From assembly GCA_029948255.1 (NCBI GenBank), contig JALIZF010001613.1, positions 62,001 to 126,000 of the forward strand: a stretch of 64,000 nucleotides of DNA, given 5' to 3'. Of the stretch, positions 11,487 through 22,598 are shown in pieces (the first letter of the stretch is position 1; every line of letters begins with the position of its first letter). Below the pieces are notes generated by a model. The model was not told the DNA's origin. It did no database searches and was given only the letters and a program-made list of their open reading frames with translations. The DNA comes from Telmatactis stephensoni (lineage: Eukaryota > Cnidaria > Anthozoa > Actiniaria > Isophelliidae). A program made the translations under genes and the position numbers.

Positions 11487-13234
11487 GTTTACACATATTG
11501 TGGTGTACGTACTGTAAACAACATGTTAGGAGTTTAAGCTATAGCAGTTAATGATGCATGTTAGTGAATATGTCCTTTGAAAATGATGAAGTTGTGAGGC
11601 TTTCCTTTGTTCATTAAAAAAATCGAAACTGCAAGGCGAAGGATGTGTCCATTTCTGTGCCATATTAAACAGTCAATTCGACATACCTATAAGTCTGAAC
11701 AAATGATAACACTGAATACAAGGTAAGCAGGTTGCAGTTGAAGTGAGTCTTTTTCAAGAAGGTTAAGTCTATTTCACTTTAGTTAGAGACATTTGGATTT
11801 GTGGGTGGTGTGTTTGTATAGATATACGAGGCTGTAAGACCTAACACACATGAAATGCGATATTGACATTATTGACCAAGAATTTCACTTTGCTTGCCTA
11901 TAAACGTCGTGGAAATAAGAAAAAACTTACGGCACAAAAAGTCTAGGCTGTCATTTCAGTTCAGTTAGGTCTAAGGAACTAGTAAACCACTTGCGATGAT
12001 TCGCGAAGTAACTATGGTGCAGTAGGATCAGTTCTCAGTAATCTCTAAAACACGTCATTTTAGTACTCTATCTAAGGTTAAAGACTAGGGTTCACATATG
12101 GCAACATAATATCATCAACTTACTTATTAAACGTATCTTTTCCCCCATCAAATGTAGTGGGGAATTGTTTCAATCGAAATTAGTGATATTTTTTAGTATA
12201 CTACCTTTTGTGATAAACATATAAGCCCTTTTAATGTTCTTTTGTTTTGGATTTGGGTACCCTGTGTTTTTCTCTTTTTCTTGTGGTTTTCTCATAGCCT
12301 GTATCTTGACAGGATTTTATGGGAAACTTAAAATAATTATATTATTTTATAATAGCCGACTTGGTTATTTCCCTTACGGGAAATAATACAATTTTATATT
12401 GGAGAATTTGGAAAAAAGTGATTTTTGGGGATACGCTCGACGCTTCACCACAGCAACCCCAACGGGTCACCATGCGAAGACATCAAAAAGATCATCGAAA
12501 ACAATGTCTTTTCCAAACGAAATATATATCGTGATGAAGAACAATTTATTTTTGATGTAAAAAATACCACTATTTGTTAAGAAGTGGAATATTATGCGAT
12601 TTAGCAACGGATCACCATCTAAGTACAATTAGTTATAACTTATTCCAGTGTTTTCTTTCTAGGAAAATCATGGTGATCCGTTGCCAACGACGTTTCGCGT
12701 CATCATATTTCGAATCTCTCGTCACAGGTGACTTGGAATAATTCTTCGCCTTCTATTTTCCTCAGTTATTAGTGTTCATAACTCAAAACCTCGAATTTTT
12801 AGGCGGAATAAGGAATGGTGATCCGTGGTGGTGACCCGTTGTTCAAGTGGCGGACTGTTTTGGGGATCAAATTACACGGTCGTAATGCCAACGTTTGGAT
12901 CAAATGATAACGTTACCGCATTTGATAGAAAGTTCTTCTTCGTTTCGAGATTGCAGTGTGAAGTTTCTGGCTGATGCTAGTAGTAATCACGTTGATTTGT
13001 TTAACGTCAAAGAAAATAAAGGTTTATATATTTCATAGAAAAGATCTGCCATTTTTTATTATAGAGTTTGGCCTATACTGGTATTCGGGCTTGGCTAGCT
13101 ATTAAAGATTTTTTATACAGGGTATTCAAATGGTTTTCATGGAATCAGAAGCCTTCTCACTGTATCTAACTTCTGTGTAAATATTAGGAATAATATAATT
13201 CTAAAAGTGCTTTTGTAACCAATTATGTCATTAA
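11487..13234. other. Spacer of the composite insertion
   Basis: 1.75 kb of AT-rich DNA without a recognised gene. Between 12460 and 12840 the word GGTGATCCGT (or its complement) occurs several times in both orientations, so it may hold yet another inverted-repeat element. Confidence 0.5.
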
Positions 13235-13236
13235 TA

Positions 13237-13490
13237 CAATCATTGCCAGAACGGTTGGCACGATTTGTCATTATAGCGCGCGCAATGCATTTTTCTGTTA
13301 TTTATGGCCCCCCCTCCCCCCCTTTCAATGTTGGAGTGCACCTACCAGCCTAAACTCAGTCAAGCACACTCTAAAGCACCCATCAACATTGATAAGGGGG
13401 GCGGGGGATGCACATATACAATCACAAAGTGCATTATATAATGAGTCCCTAACATTTTCACATCGGACCAACGCTTTTTGGCAATGATTG
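13237..13490 (+). mobile_element. 254-bp TA-flanked MITE, right copy
   Basis: Same sequence and orientation as 11231-11484. Flanked by TA at 13235-13236 and 13491-13492. Confidence 0.9.
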
Positions 13491-13930
13491 TAGATAACAA
13501 ACATTCTTTTCAGAAGCCAACCGAATGATTTGGTTCAAAATTGAATATTTAACAGATGTTTGAACTTAGCGCTATTCCAAGCAAATTTTTGAAACCTAAA
13601 AATTGCTCAAATTTATTGGATGATATCGCCACTGGTACATGGCCTACCGTGGAAATATTTTGGTGAGCTGATAGAAACACTACTCCCCTTCATAAATATC
13701 AAATAAAATTTTGGGGCCATTCAAATAATAATATTTTAGAGCGTAAACACTGACCTGCCCTAAATGCCAAAAATAATGCAATTTGCATATTCTTTGGTCA
13801 CGCGACGATCACTTGTTTGTGAAATAGTAACCTAATTCACCAGTTATAACAGAACCCTAATAAAAGATTATAGCTGAATATCACTGACGACTACATTTAC
13901 TTACGATCTGTTTGATTTTCAGAAGTAATT

Positions 13931-14297
13931 CCACAGGTAGCCCAAGCTTTTGGTTTGTGTTGATTTACTATAGAATGTAGGGGGACTTTTAAACAGTCGA
14001 TTTTTTGCCCTAAAATTTCATAAAATTTAATGAAATACTCACAGTGTCTTCTTGTTGCTCTAAATAACCCCCTGACTGAGTTTCAGACGATTTCATTCGG
14101 GTTTTGGTGGGGAGAAAGTACCTAAACCCGAATGAAATCGTCTGAAACTCAGTCAGGGGGTTATTTAGAGCAACAAGAAGACACTGTGAGTATTTCATTA
14201 AATTTTATGAAATTTTAGGGCAAAAAATCGATTGTTTAAAAGTCCCCCTACATTCTATAGTAAATCAACACAAACCAAAAGCTTGGGCTACCTGTGG
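13931..14297. mobile_element. Nearly perfect 367-bp foldback element
   Basis: Arms of about 170 bp surround a loop of about 20 bases near 14105-14123. Ends are CCACAGGTAGCCC and its inverse. TAATT occurs on both sides (13926-13930 and 14298-14302) but once at the matching empty site in the right TIR, so it is a 5-bp target duplication. Superfamily not assigned. Confidence 0.9.
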
Positions 14298-14899
14298 TAA
14301 TTCTTCTGTTCATCTCACGTCCACTCTTTGATCATCGCCGAAACCAACACGTTTGCAAAACTCAGTTCAAACTCAAAAACAAAGAAAATCTCCAAAATGA
14401 AATCAACTCCAAAACAAACCATTGCTATCTTTCTCTTAGCAAAATAAAGGAAATATTTTATGTTTTTTTTCTCCGTTCTTGTGAAAAACTGAGAAACATG
14501 GAGGAGCAAGAAGATGATGCTTGCGTGACACACAGGAGTCCCGTCTAAATCGCTATTTTTAGAAAATATTCTCGCAGCTGTGAATGACCATCGCGCTTGT
14601 TGTATCAGCTAATGCTACCTTTTTATGCTAATACTGAATTCAAATGACAAATGGAACACTTTCTAAGTAAAAATAAAAATAAAACAACTAACTGACTGCG
14701 TCCGTCGATCACAGCATACCACACAACGACGAGACATACGTCGACACTTTGTCTGACAACTTGTGTTGCCGTTTTGTCGAATTCAAGCTGATGGGAATTC
14801 ATGTCGAAGTTTCGAAGCAATTTTTATATTTATATCAATTTTTATAGTATCTTATATGTCAACCTGATCGCATTGGCGACCGTCCTTCGTATTTTGCAT

Positions 14900-16511
14900 A
14901 TGGCAACCTGCGGGTACTCGGCATTTGTTGGTGGATCATGTGGGTCGAGTAAATATTATCGCGAAGAAACATGCACACATATCCGTAAATGCCAAAAAGA
15001 TATAAAAGGCCATCTGAAGTCGTTGGAAGTTCGAGATACCTATTTACAAACCGAAGCGCAACTCCTCTTAGCCCGGGCAGGTACGTAGGTGTCGATCAGT
15101 GAATAGACATTACCAAACTCCTACTTGCAAGCTGAGCTTTTAATTACAGAGCAATATCTTTCACGATATATTTCCTCAATAAACAATATTGAGACTGATA
15201 AAGCTCACTTAATGTACCTGTTACTCCATTTTCTTACCAATGAAATTTTCAAATTAAAGTAAAATATCCCATGTAATTGACCAGGTGATATATTCATACC
15301 TTTGTAAATGTCTGACGTCATTGCTAACAATGGTAAGCCGAATATTCATATCTTATCGCGCGTTTTTTTTTTTTTTTCTTTTTTTTTTTTTTTCTTCTCT
15401 TTTCAAGTTAAGTTATATTTTATTGTATTATTTTGCACCGAAGGATTATTTGAAAACCCTCCTGACCTTACTATCTGTCCACTTCATCGCGATAGCTATG
15501 GAATACGGTGGCGATGCAACAAGAAAACGTGCACTTCTCCCGCTGACTGGGCTGGGCATACTAAACCATTTAAAGGAGATCGTGGAATAACTCTCGTACA
15601 GTCGAAAGAGCTTTATAGGCTTACCAGTGTTTTAATGCCAGTTGGCTCTCGTAAGTTTAATGACCATGACATTTAATGACATTGACTTCAAGGATAGTAC
15701 AATTTTAGGAGGAAACATTCATAGTGTTAATGTAACCCTAGTAGAGTACTTTTAGTCAAATCGTTCAATAGTTAACTATGCCTAAATTAGATAACTATTT
15801 TACTAATTTAGCTGACGTCACATATTTTGAAAAATCACATGCCGTAACGCCCTGAAAATCAGGGGGCCGTAGCATATAAGCAAACTAAAATTAAGCAAAT
15901 AGAGAATGCGAAAAGAAACCTTTGAAAATTCGTGATCGATCGTTTGAAAACGTTCGTTCGAATTTATTTATTTTTTTATAACTGCAAAACAAATTCAAAA
16001 AATGACACGTTAGAACCAATAATATTCATTTCTTTCAACGTACCATACCCTAGTAAGTAAGAATTAAGTCTCCCCTGAATGACATGACCGTTCGCTTGGC
16101 GTGCTTTTACTATTTTAGGTGACGTCACCTAAATAGTTAACTAATTTAGATAAACTTATCTAATTATTGACCGCTTTGACTAGAAGCACTCTACCAGGGC
16201 AAATACTGCTCCTCCACATAAACGGCCCATGACTCGGAACATTACTTAGCTGTACAAGCAAAATGTACGGATAAACTAAAATCGACTGATGTCAGACTCT
16301 TTGTTTTCTAGCAATCTGTAAACAATGTCGATCAAAGCTAAAATCTGAGTCTGTAGCAGAAGATACTATCTTCACATTTGCTTGTAAAGATATGCCCAAG
16401 GAGAAAAAGGCCGATGAGCTATTGCAGACATCTCATGAAGAGGAGGAGGAACTCCTGCAATGTGCGGAAAAAGGTGTCAATCAAGCTCTACATGTAGCTA
16501 CAGAAATAAAG
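14900..16511 (+). pseudogene. Exons 1-3: Cys/His-rich N-terminal domain
   Basis: ATG at 14900 opens a 60-codon exon with spaced Cys residues and a coiled region; the donor is GTACGT at 15081. Exon 2 (15444-15650) holds a C-P-L-H-R start, then R-W-R-C and K-K-T-C, a probable zinc-binding module, and ends at GTAAGT. A poly-T tract lies upstream of its acceptor. Exon 3 (16312-16511) starts with a C-x2-C pair that would complete the module, then runs into a Glu-rich segment. I chose 14900 over the in-frame ATG at 14801 because the residues between look like untranslated AT-rich DNA. The frame is intact over these three exons. Confidence 0.75.
15735..16200. mobile_element. MITE in intron 2
   Basis: Left end CCCTAGTAGAGTACTTTTAG is the imperfect inverse of the right end near 16166-16200. 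TAGTTAACTA-like and GACGTCA blocks are also mirrored further in. About 465 bp, non-coding. Confidence 0.6.
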
Positions 16512-16587
16512 GTTGGTCTTCATATCACGTTTGCCTTCACATTATATATACTATCTGTTATTTGACAGTTTCGGTTTTAATTGATAG

Positions 16588-16687
16588 GACAAAGAAAGCA
16601 GTACTGATGATGAAAATGAGCCTGTAGAAAACGCATTTAGCAAGTTGTCGCTGTATGAGCCAAGCACATCAGATGAAAGCAGTGGTA
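16588..16687 (+). pseudogene. Exon 4, first fragment
   Basis: A 100-base piece with acceptor TTGATAG upstream, encoding a Ser/Glu-rich linker. It stops at the TA where the CACTG element entered. Read straight into that element, the frame ends 13 codons later at an artificial stop. With the element skipped, the frame continues into 20258-20300 without a break. Confidence 0.75.
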
Positions 16688-16729
16688 CACTGGACGAAAA
16701 AATGGATTTACAGCATGAGTAAAGCTGAT

Positions 16730-17075
16730 GCAAAACTGTAGTAAATACCGTATTTGCTCGTATTTTTACACATTTGCTCAAATGCAAACTTTGTGTTTGG
16801 CTTTATATTTACTGCACCAGGGCAGTTGGTGAATACCGCTTTCACCTAAGTAGTAAACACTGTAGCAAATGTATAGCAAATTTGCAAGTTTGGCAATGTT
16901 TGCCACGGTAGCAAATGTGTAGTAAATATGAAGTTTGATTTCGAGTTTGCTGTGAGAGCAAATGTAACAGCAAATTTGCAAATTTGGCAATGTTTGTAAC
17001 GGTAGTAAATGTCAAGTAAATATTGAATTTGCCTTTGATTTTGCTGTGAGAGCAAACGCAGCGCAAACTTGAGAT
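16730..17075. repeat. Left subterminal repeats of the CACTG element
   Basis: AGCAAAT, GTAAAT and TTTGCAA-TTTGGCAATG words recur with spacing of about 120 bp (16865-16905 and 16960-17000). They produce three overlapping open frames on the minus strand that are not genes. Confidence 0.8.
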
Positions 17076-19640
17076 TTAATTGCGCTCCAATTATTGTATA
17101 TTTATCGTTGTGCAAGCCATTGTAAACATGATCAAACTATAAATTGCTCTTTGAAAAGTATAATTTCTAGATTTGCGTGTACGCTGTTTGATACATCGCG
17201 CTATCGCATAACATGGAAGCTTAACGTGCGTTATTGCGTCAGGACGATATAATACTCATAGAATCAAACTTTTATTAGGAAATATTCAGTATATCTTTAA
17301 AATGCATTTAATTGAAAATTATGACTTTCAAAATCAATCTAATCAATCACCTATGGATATACATCTAAATACCTCTTTCATTTCAACCTTTGATCCTTTA
17401 ATAAGATTTTTCAAATTTCAATTCATTTCAATCTAAATCAAGTATGCTAAAATTCAACTTTGAAATTACTATCTATTTTAATATCTAAAACCCTCTTATA
17501 TATGTTTTAATAATTCTATAATGTGACTTCTCAAATGAAATCCAATTCAATTTAAAATCAGCATTGCTGGATTATAAGTTTGATAATATACACTCTAATT
17601 CCCTTGTGTTATTTTGTCATCTCACTATTTCACTTTTAACAAACTAATACACTGTCTAGCTAATTTTGGAACCAGTATCTGACATGATAGTTTGTTTAGC
17701 TCTCTGAAGAGATGCAAAATCTTGTTATTTAATTTATATTTGAAATGTTTTCAAGGAGAGAAAAATTAATTAGCTACAAGGCAATACAAGTTTCTTCAAA
17801 AGTCAGTACATTTGTACATGAATCCAATAACAAGGTCTGAATACTTTATGATCCAAACACAAATAATACCACGGTTACATCTCACTCAATGTCAGACTTG
17901 ACTTATGCAACATCGAGGCGGACATTGAGCAACATACTGACCATTAACTTGTTTATTGCTTAACTAAGCTCACTTCAAATCTCATACGAAAATAAATAAC
18001 CTAACTTGGGACTGTGATCAAAATCCAAACTGCAAGTTCATTGAAGAGCCTCATCCAAAAAGACATACTAATTATGTTCTTATTGATTTGAGCTGAGCTT
18101 AGGAGAATACTGACTAAGATCAAATTAATCATACATCACTTAGGCTATTCTTGCATTGACCTCTTTCAGTTTTTCACAAAGAGAAAATATTTTTACCCTT
18201 GAAAATTATAATTTTGCTTTCTAAAAAGAATGGTGTAAGAGTCAGCTCAAAATAATAATCTAATGACATTAACTGAATAATGATGAGGAAAATGATTTTG
18301 AGTACCAGCTGATATTGTGCTAGTCTGTTTGCAATAATTGTCCAACATCAGTAACACTCTGTAATGAGAAAGTAAAAGAATCATTACTAGTCTGCGACAT
18401 GTAGCACAATATAGTCTGCAGGCCTGTGCTCTTACAGCAGTGCCTGGGTGCCTGAGAACAGCCTTGATTTGGTTTAATATTTAACACTCTTCTACACTGT
18501 GTATTAAAGTGTCATGTAGTGTACAGAGTAATCATGTCACTACTGTTTACAACACTTTTTGATGCCCGAAACAATAGCACAAAGACCTTGAATATACTTG
18601 AGTTCATTTTGGTGTGTTAATAAATACAGGGGGAAATTATGACAACAATATATAGCTTTAATATTCACTTACCAATTATAAGGAATTTGAAGAAAGCTGG
18701 TCATCGATCATATATTGTGAATCGAAATCTAGAATAACAAAATAAAAGAGTTCCACAGTCAATAGGATTATTTGAAAGCAACGTAGTCGTGATGGGCTTT
18801 CAAGATATAATAGTATCCTCTCGGATCATGTTTATTTACGACTGTTGTCGAAATTTTCCTTAAGAAAACACTAGAAACTTGCTCCTTTGGAAACCACAAA
18901 ACTATACATTACTAGGGTATAAGTAGGGAAATGTCCCAGTTAAGAAAAGAGCGTTTTTTTACCCTGTGAGCAAAGGGATTTCGGCTCTGGAATTCTGAAC
19001 TCCTCCTCCCGAAAGCTCGAAGGTCAATTTCGAAAATTTGCTAAAGTACGAATATAAAAGCTCAACGAGTCCGAGCTTTCCTTCACAAGTCAAAATGTGA
19101 ATTAATAAATAAACAATTTTTCTTATGTAAAGTATCTAAAGAATCAAAAATACAATTAATTACAGTTAGTTTACTTACTATTTTGAAGTAATCGTAGCAC
19201 AGACAGCACAATAAATATCCGCCGCCATTTGTCGATCGCTTCTTCTCTCCATTGCGATAAAATACGAAGGCTTTATGCATCAAAACAATGACATTTTTGA
19301 AGAAAAACGTCTCTTAACTTGTCGCTCTTCGTTTAACAAGAATAAAAATCATTTTCTAGCACAAAAGAAGAAATTTTCGCTTCACAACTTGTCCAACACT
19401 CCTCGCTTCAACAGTTTCAACTGAAACTGGCCACCACGCGCCAAGCAATTCAAACATGTCACATGATAGCATACGGTGCTTTCATTGGTCAATCGATAAT
19501 CCCAAGATTAGCCACCAGTTTCCCTCAGATTTACAGATATGGATTGCATGGCTAGAAAATTTGTATTTGTTATTATACTTTTCTCTCTCTCGGCCTTTTT
19601 CGATTTATCTATTTTTTTGCAAACGAAATAAAATCAACAA
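17076..19640. other. Interior of the CACTG element
   Basis: 2.5 kb of AT-rich DNA without a recognisable frame or further repeat. No transposase relic seen. Confidence 0.5.
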
Positions 19641-20240
19641 AGCACAGTTTGCTACTTATATAAACCAATAGCAAATTCGGAGCACCAGATTTGCAGTATA
19701 GCAAAAGTGTAGCAAATTAAAATCCAAATCTATAGCAAATATAAGCCAAACTCAGTAATTGCGTTACATTTGCTAGATTTGTAAACGTGGAGTTTACATC
19801 AATTTTGCTACTCGTGTAAACCAATAGCAAATTCAGAGCACCAGATTTGCAAATGTGTAGCAAATTTAATGCAAAAGTACAATTTTACCTGGCTACGCAA
19901 ATCTACAGCAAATATGAGACAAATTCGGTAATTGCGTTACATTTGCTATAGTCGGAAATGTGGAGTTTACATGAATTTTGCTACTTAAGTAAACCAATAG
20001 CAAATTCAGAGCACCAGATTTGCAGTATAGCAAAAGTGTAGCAAATTTAATCCAAAAATAAAATTTACCTGCCTATGCAAATCTATAGCAAATATGAGCC
20101 AAACTCAGTAATTGCGTTACATTTGCTAGATTTGTAAACGTGGAGTTTACATCAATTTTGCTACTCGTGTAAACCAATAGCAAATTTGGAGCACCAGATT
20201 TGCTCTGTATTTGCTCATTATGCAAACTTGAGCAAATCCA
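19641..20240. repeat. Right subterminal repeats of the CACTG element
   Basis: About four diverged tandem units of about 165 bp. Each contains AACCAATAGCAAATT, GAGCACCAGATTTGC and AATTGCGTTACATTTGCTA. They are likely transposase-binding repeats, by analogy with CACTA elements. Confidence 0.85.
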
Positions 20241-20257
20241 TTTTTTCGTCCAGTGTA

Positions 20258-20300
20258 ATGAGTCTACAAGCAGCAGTAGCCATGCACTCCGTCTTGAAAA
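20258..20300 (+). pseudogene. Exon 4, 43-bp island between two insertions
   Basis: Continues the frame of 16588-16687 (Ser-rich) and joins in frame to 27104 once the DIRS element is removed. It is the only target DNA left between the two large insertions. Confidence 0.8.
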
Positions 20301-20367
20301 GTACTATATTTTAAGTCCCTACAATACACACGGATGTCAATGAGATATGGATACAGGAAAAAAGGTG
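20301..20367 (-). repeat. Split direct repeat B2 (3' end of DIRS element)
   Basis: 67 bp identical to 20596-20662, starting GTACTATATTTTAAG on the plus strand. It forms the terminus at the junction with exon 4. Confidence 0.9.
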
Positions 20368-20459
20368 TGCGTCCACAGAGTGGACGGCGTGGGAGTGAAT
20401 GAAGATATCCGCGTGTAGGAGGGGTCGCGACACGCCGTCAGGGGCGGGGGGGCGGGTCG

Positions 20460-20596
20460 TCGAGATGTGCACTCCTCGGATTGTTAAGAGGAACTGAGAC
20501 AAAAGCCTAAAGGCCTATTAATATATGCGTTGCAAAGCATTGTGGGATCTCATTGTTATGCTAATCATCCGTCTTTATTTCCGGTACTTAAAATAG
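20460..20596 (-). repeat. Split direct repeat A2
   Basis: 137 bp matching 26968-27104. Lies between the two 67-bp repeats, as the split-repeat replication model requires. Confidence 0.9.
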
Positions 20597-20662
20597 TACT
20601 ATATTTTAAGTCCCTACAATACACACGGATGTCAATGAGATATGGATACAGGAAAAAAGGTG
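20596..20662 (-). repeat. Split direct repeat B1
   Basis: 67 bp identical to 20301-20367. Abuts A2 and follows the recombinase gene by about 120 bases. Confidence 0.9.
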
Positions 20663-20784
20663 CCACATCCTCTGACTGAGTTTGCGTAAGGGAGAAAGCG
20701 AGAACACATAGCATCATGAAACAAAAGGTTTTATTGAGAATATTTCTCCAATTCTCCAAGTTAAAAACAAAGGAGGAGGTTCCA

Positions 20785-22098
20785 TCAAGGGAAAGCTGGA
20801 CTAAACCCTTTTAACGCGTTTAAGTCGTCGAAAGCAGTCCCTACTTGACTAACATTAGGTGAGTTTCCAGAAAGACGAGAAGAGGTTGATGATGCTGACA
20901 TTATTTTGGCTAGTTGGATGTAGTATTCAGCGGTACTTGTACTACGCCACCCAACGTGAGACATTATGTCATGCAAGTCGCTTCCTGTAAGGGCAAGGGT
21001 GATGGCACAACCCGCGCGGAAACCATGAAGGGTCTCATGCCCTTCGTACGAACCAGATTCTTTGAGGTAAAGGATAAGTCTTGATTCGGCCGCTGACGAC
21101 GAGAACGCTTTATTGGCGATTCCTCCTTTGGGTGTTGTTGGACGGAAGAGGAAACCGTCTTTCAGGTTGATGTTGATTCTGTTAGAAAAGTTGTAGTAAT
21201 CATCAATAGCCTTTACTGGGCAGATATCCGGATTAGAGTTGCGTCTAATACCAAAAAGGTTTGAAGATCCATCTCGCAGGGTTTTTCCCCAAATGTGATT
21301 AAAAAGCAAACCATCGTTATTAGGGAAACGGATTATTTCTCGCGTCTTGATCTGACCGAGGTCACCACCTCTGTCTCCGCCGAACATTAGGGTCTTGAAG
21401 AAGGCTTGATCGCGCATATGAATGAATCGGTCCAGAATGGTAAGGTCACTGGAACGCAATTTGCTGTTGATGTGATTGGACAAAGTCGTCAGGTGTTCGG
21501 TGAAAAATGGGGTCGCTTGCTTGGGTTTTGTATAAGCCTGTAACTGTTCAGCTTTTACTACCTTACGGTAGTTTTTAAGAGATAGGTCCCTTGCTGGGTT
21601 GCCAACCAGTAGTTTGGGATCCCATTCCCCCCTGCGACCTAAGTCCCGAAAAAGCGCGCACAGCTTGCCAATGAGGGAATCAACGGTTCCAAAAGCCAAA
21701 CGGGTAGGACAATCACACGGAAAAATGCCGCGTTGACCTAAAAAGGTGCAGCCCGTGGTGTGGACTTGTGTCTTGCCTTTGTCATCTTTCCATGCAAGGA
21801 AAAGACAAAGATCCCGAGGAGATGCGCACTGCATGTCTTTCCGTTCTGGGAGGGAGGCCAGAAAATTTTCTAGTTCTTTTTGCAGTGAAGACTTTTGTTT
21901 TCCGTACGCAGTTGAAGCTGAGAAATGACTAATCTGTACCAGGCGTGCATCTAAACGAGCGACATCTAGTTGTAAGGGGGGGCTAGAAGTGGTTTGAGTC
22001 TGGATAATCCTCCTGCGATAACCGCACATCTGACAAAAACGGAAAAGAGAGTCGTTGGGGTAAGAACACGAAGGACAAGCTACGCACGGAGAATACAT
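20785..22098 (-). CDS. Tyrosine recombinase of the DIRS element
   Basis: 437 residues from ATG at 22098. The N terminus has two CxxC pairs (Cys5/8 and Cys22/25), a likely zinc ribbon. The C-terminal half has the tyrosine recombinase set: Arg243 in GDRGGDL, Lys272, His358-x-x-Arg361, His381 and Tyr392 or Tyr393. It would integrate the circular DNA copy in the nucleus in place of a DDE integrase. A pyrimidine tract ending TTTTCAG lies about 14 bases before the start, so the mRNA may be spliced here. The frame is intact, in line with a recent insertion. Confidence 0.92.
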   Translation of the reverse strand: MYSPCVACPSCSYPNDSLFRFCQMCGYRRRIIQTQTTSSPPLQLDVARLDARLVQISHFSASTAYGKQKSSLQKELENFLASLPERKDMQCASPRDLCLFLAWKDDKGKTQVHTTGCTFLGQRGIFPCDCPTRLAFGTVDSLIGKLCALFRDLGRRGEWDPKLLVGNPARDLSLKNYRKVVKAEQLQAYTKPKQATPFFTEHLTTLSNHINSKLRSSDLTILDRFIHMRDQAFFKTLMFGGDRGGDLGQIKTREIIRFPNNDGLLFNHIWGKTLRDGSSNLFGIRRNSNPDICPVKAIDDYYNFSNRININLKDGFLFRPTTPKGGIANKAFSSSAAESRLILYLKESGSYEGHETLHGFRAGCAITLALTGSDLHDIMSHVGWRSTSTAEYYIQLAKIMSASSTSSRLSGNSPNVSQVGTAFDDLNALKGFSPAFP

Positions 22099-22238
22099 CT
22101 TGGGGCATAATGGAAGAGGCTGAAAATAAAGGAGAGAAAATCAAACTTTGACTGTCATTTATTTAACCTTGTCGTGTTTTATAGTTTTACAAAACGAGAA
22201 AATTATTAAACTGGTGTATAGTATAAGGTTAACCAAAA

Positions 22239-22598
22239 TTACAATCTGAAAGCCCAAAGGTCCCAAGGTAGTGGAAATGTTGACGAAAAACCCTTCTTGG
22301 TGGGGGTCAGGATCGCTCCTACTTCACCTCTTGTAGCTAACTTGAGTTTTGGGACACTAGAACGAGATAGAAAAACCCACCAATACCTTCTAGGGCGGAT
22401 ATCTGGAACAACTAAAGTGCATGGAACTTGATCATGCTGGAGGAATCGGACAACCTGGCCAATGAGCAAAATGGGAGGAAAGACGTAGGGGTTTCTTCCA
22501 AGAGTGGGACTGAGATTCTGCGCAAACACGTCAACACCTGCTGATTGCGGAGTAGGGTAAGGCGTGAAGTGTGGCAGTGGAAAACCTTTCAGATCTGT
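22239..22598 (-). CDS. C-terminal extension of the RT/RNase H frame, beyond an in-frame TAA
   Basis: About 119 codons remain open in the same frame directly after the TAA at 22599-22601. They include a PHFTPYPTPQSAGV stretch, an NPYVFPP motif and a WDLWAFR end. From memory, this region is usually joined to the RT polyprotein in related DIRS-like elements. Either the stop is a nonsense mutation in this copy or it is read through. No ATG lies directly after the stop; the first is 23 codons on (22529). Confidence 0.6.
   Translation of the reverse strand, partial: TDLKGFPLPHFTPYPTPQSAGVDVFAQNLSPTLGRNPYVFPPILLIGQVVRFLQHDQVPCTLVVPDIRPRRYWWVFLSRSSVPKLKLATRGEVGAILTPTKKGFSSTFPLPWDLWAFRL

Larger units (their letters stand above)
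11231..13492. mobile_element. Composite insertion MITE-spacer-MITE
   Basis: Compared with the empty site in the right TIR, 2262 bp are inserted at one TA. The unit is two 254-bp MITEs in direct orientation, identical as far as I can read, enclosing 1.75 kb. TA lies at all four MITE edges (11229-11230, 11485-11486, 13235-13236, 13491-13492). Confidence 0.85.
10960..14473 (+). repeat. Left TIR of the TTAA transposon (interrupted)
   Basis: Pieces 10960-11230, 13493-13930 and 14303-14473 align in order with the reverse complement of 31382-32264. Two insertions split it: the composite unit 11231-13492 and the foldback element 13931-14297. Shared short blocks, such as TGCGTGACACACAGG near 14524, continue further inward, so the repeat may be slightly longer. 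Confidence 0.9.
16688..20255. mobile_element. 3.57-kb CACTG-ended non-autonomous element
   Basis: Ends CACTGGACGAAAAAATGG are perfect inverted repeats of 22 bp, with TA at both sides (16686-16687 and 20256-20257). Subterminal regions are packed with short repeats around AGCAAAT in both orientations. CACTG ends plus dense subterminal repeats recall CACTA/EnSpm elements, although the apparent 2-bp target differs from the usual 3 bp. No transposase frame, so non-autonomous. Confidence 0.82.

Noticed and set aside
16842..17115. Three overlapping minus-strand frames with similar repeated residues
   Set aside because: Products of the subterminal AGCAAAT repeats of the CACTG element read in several frames.
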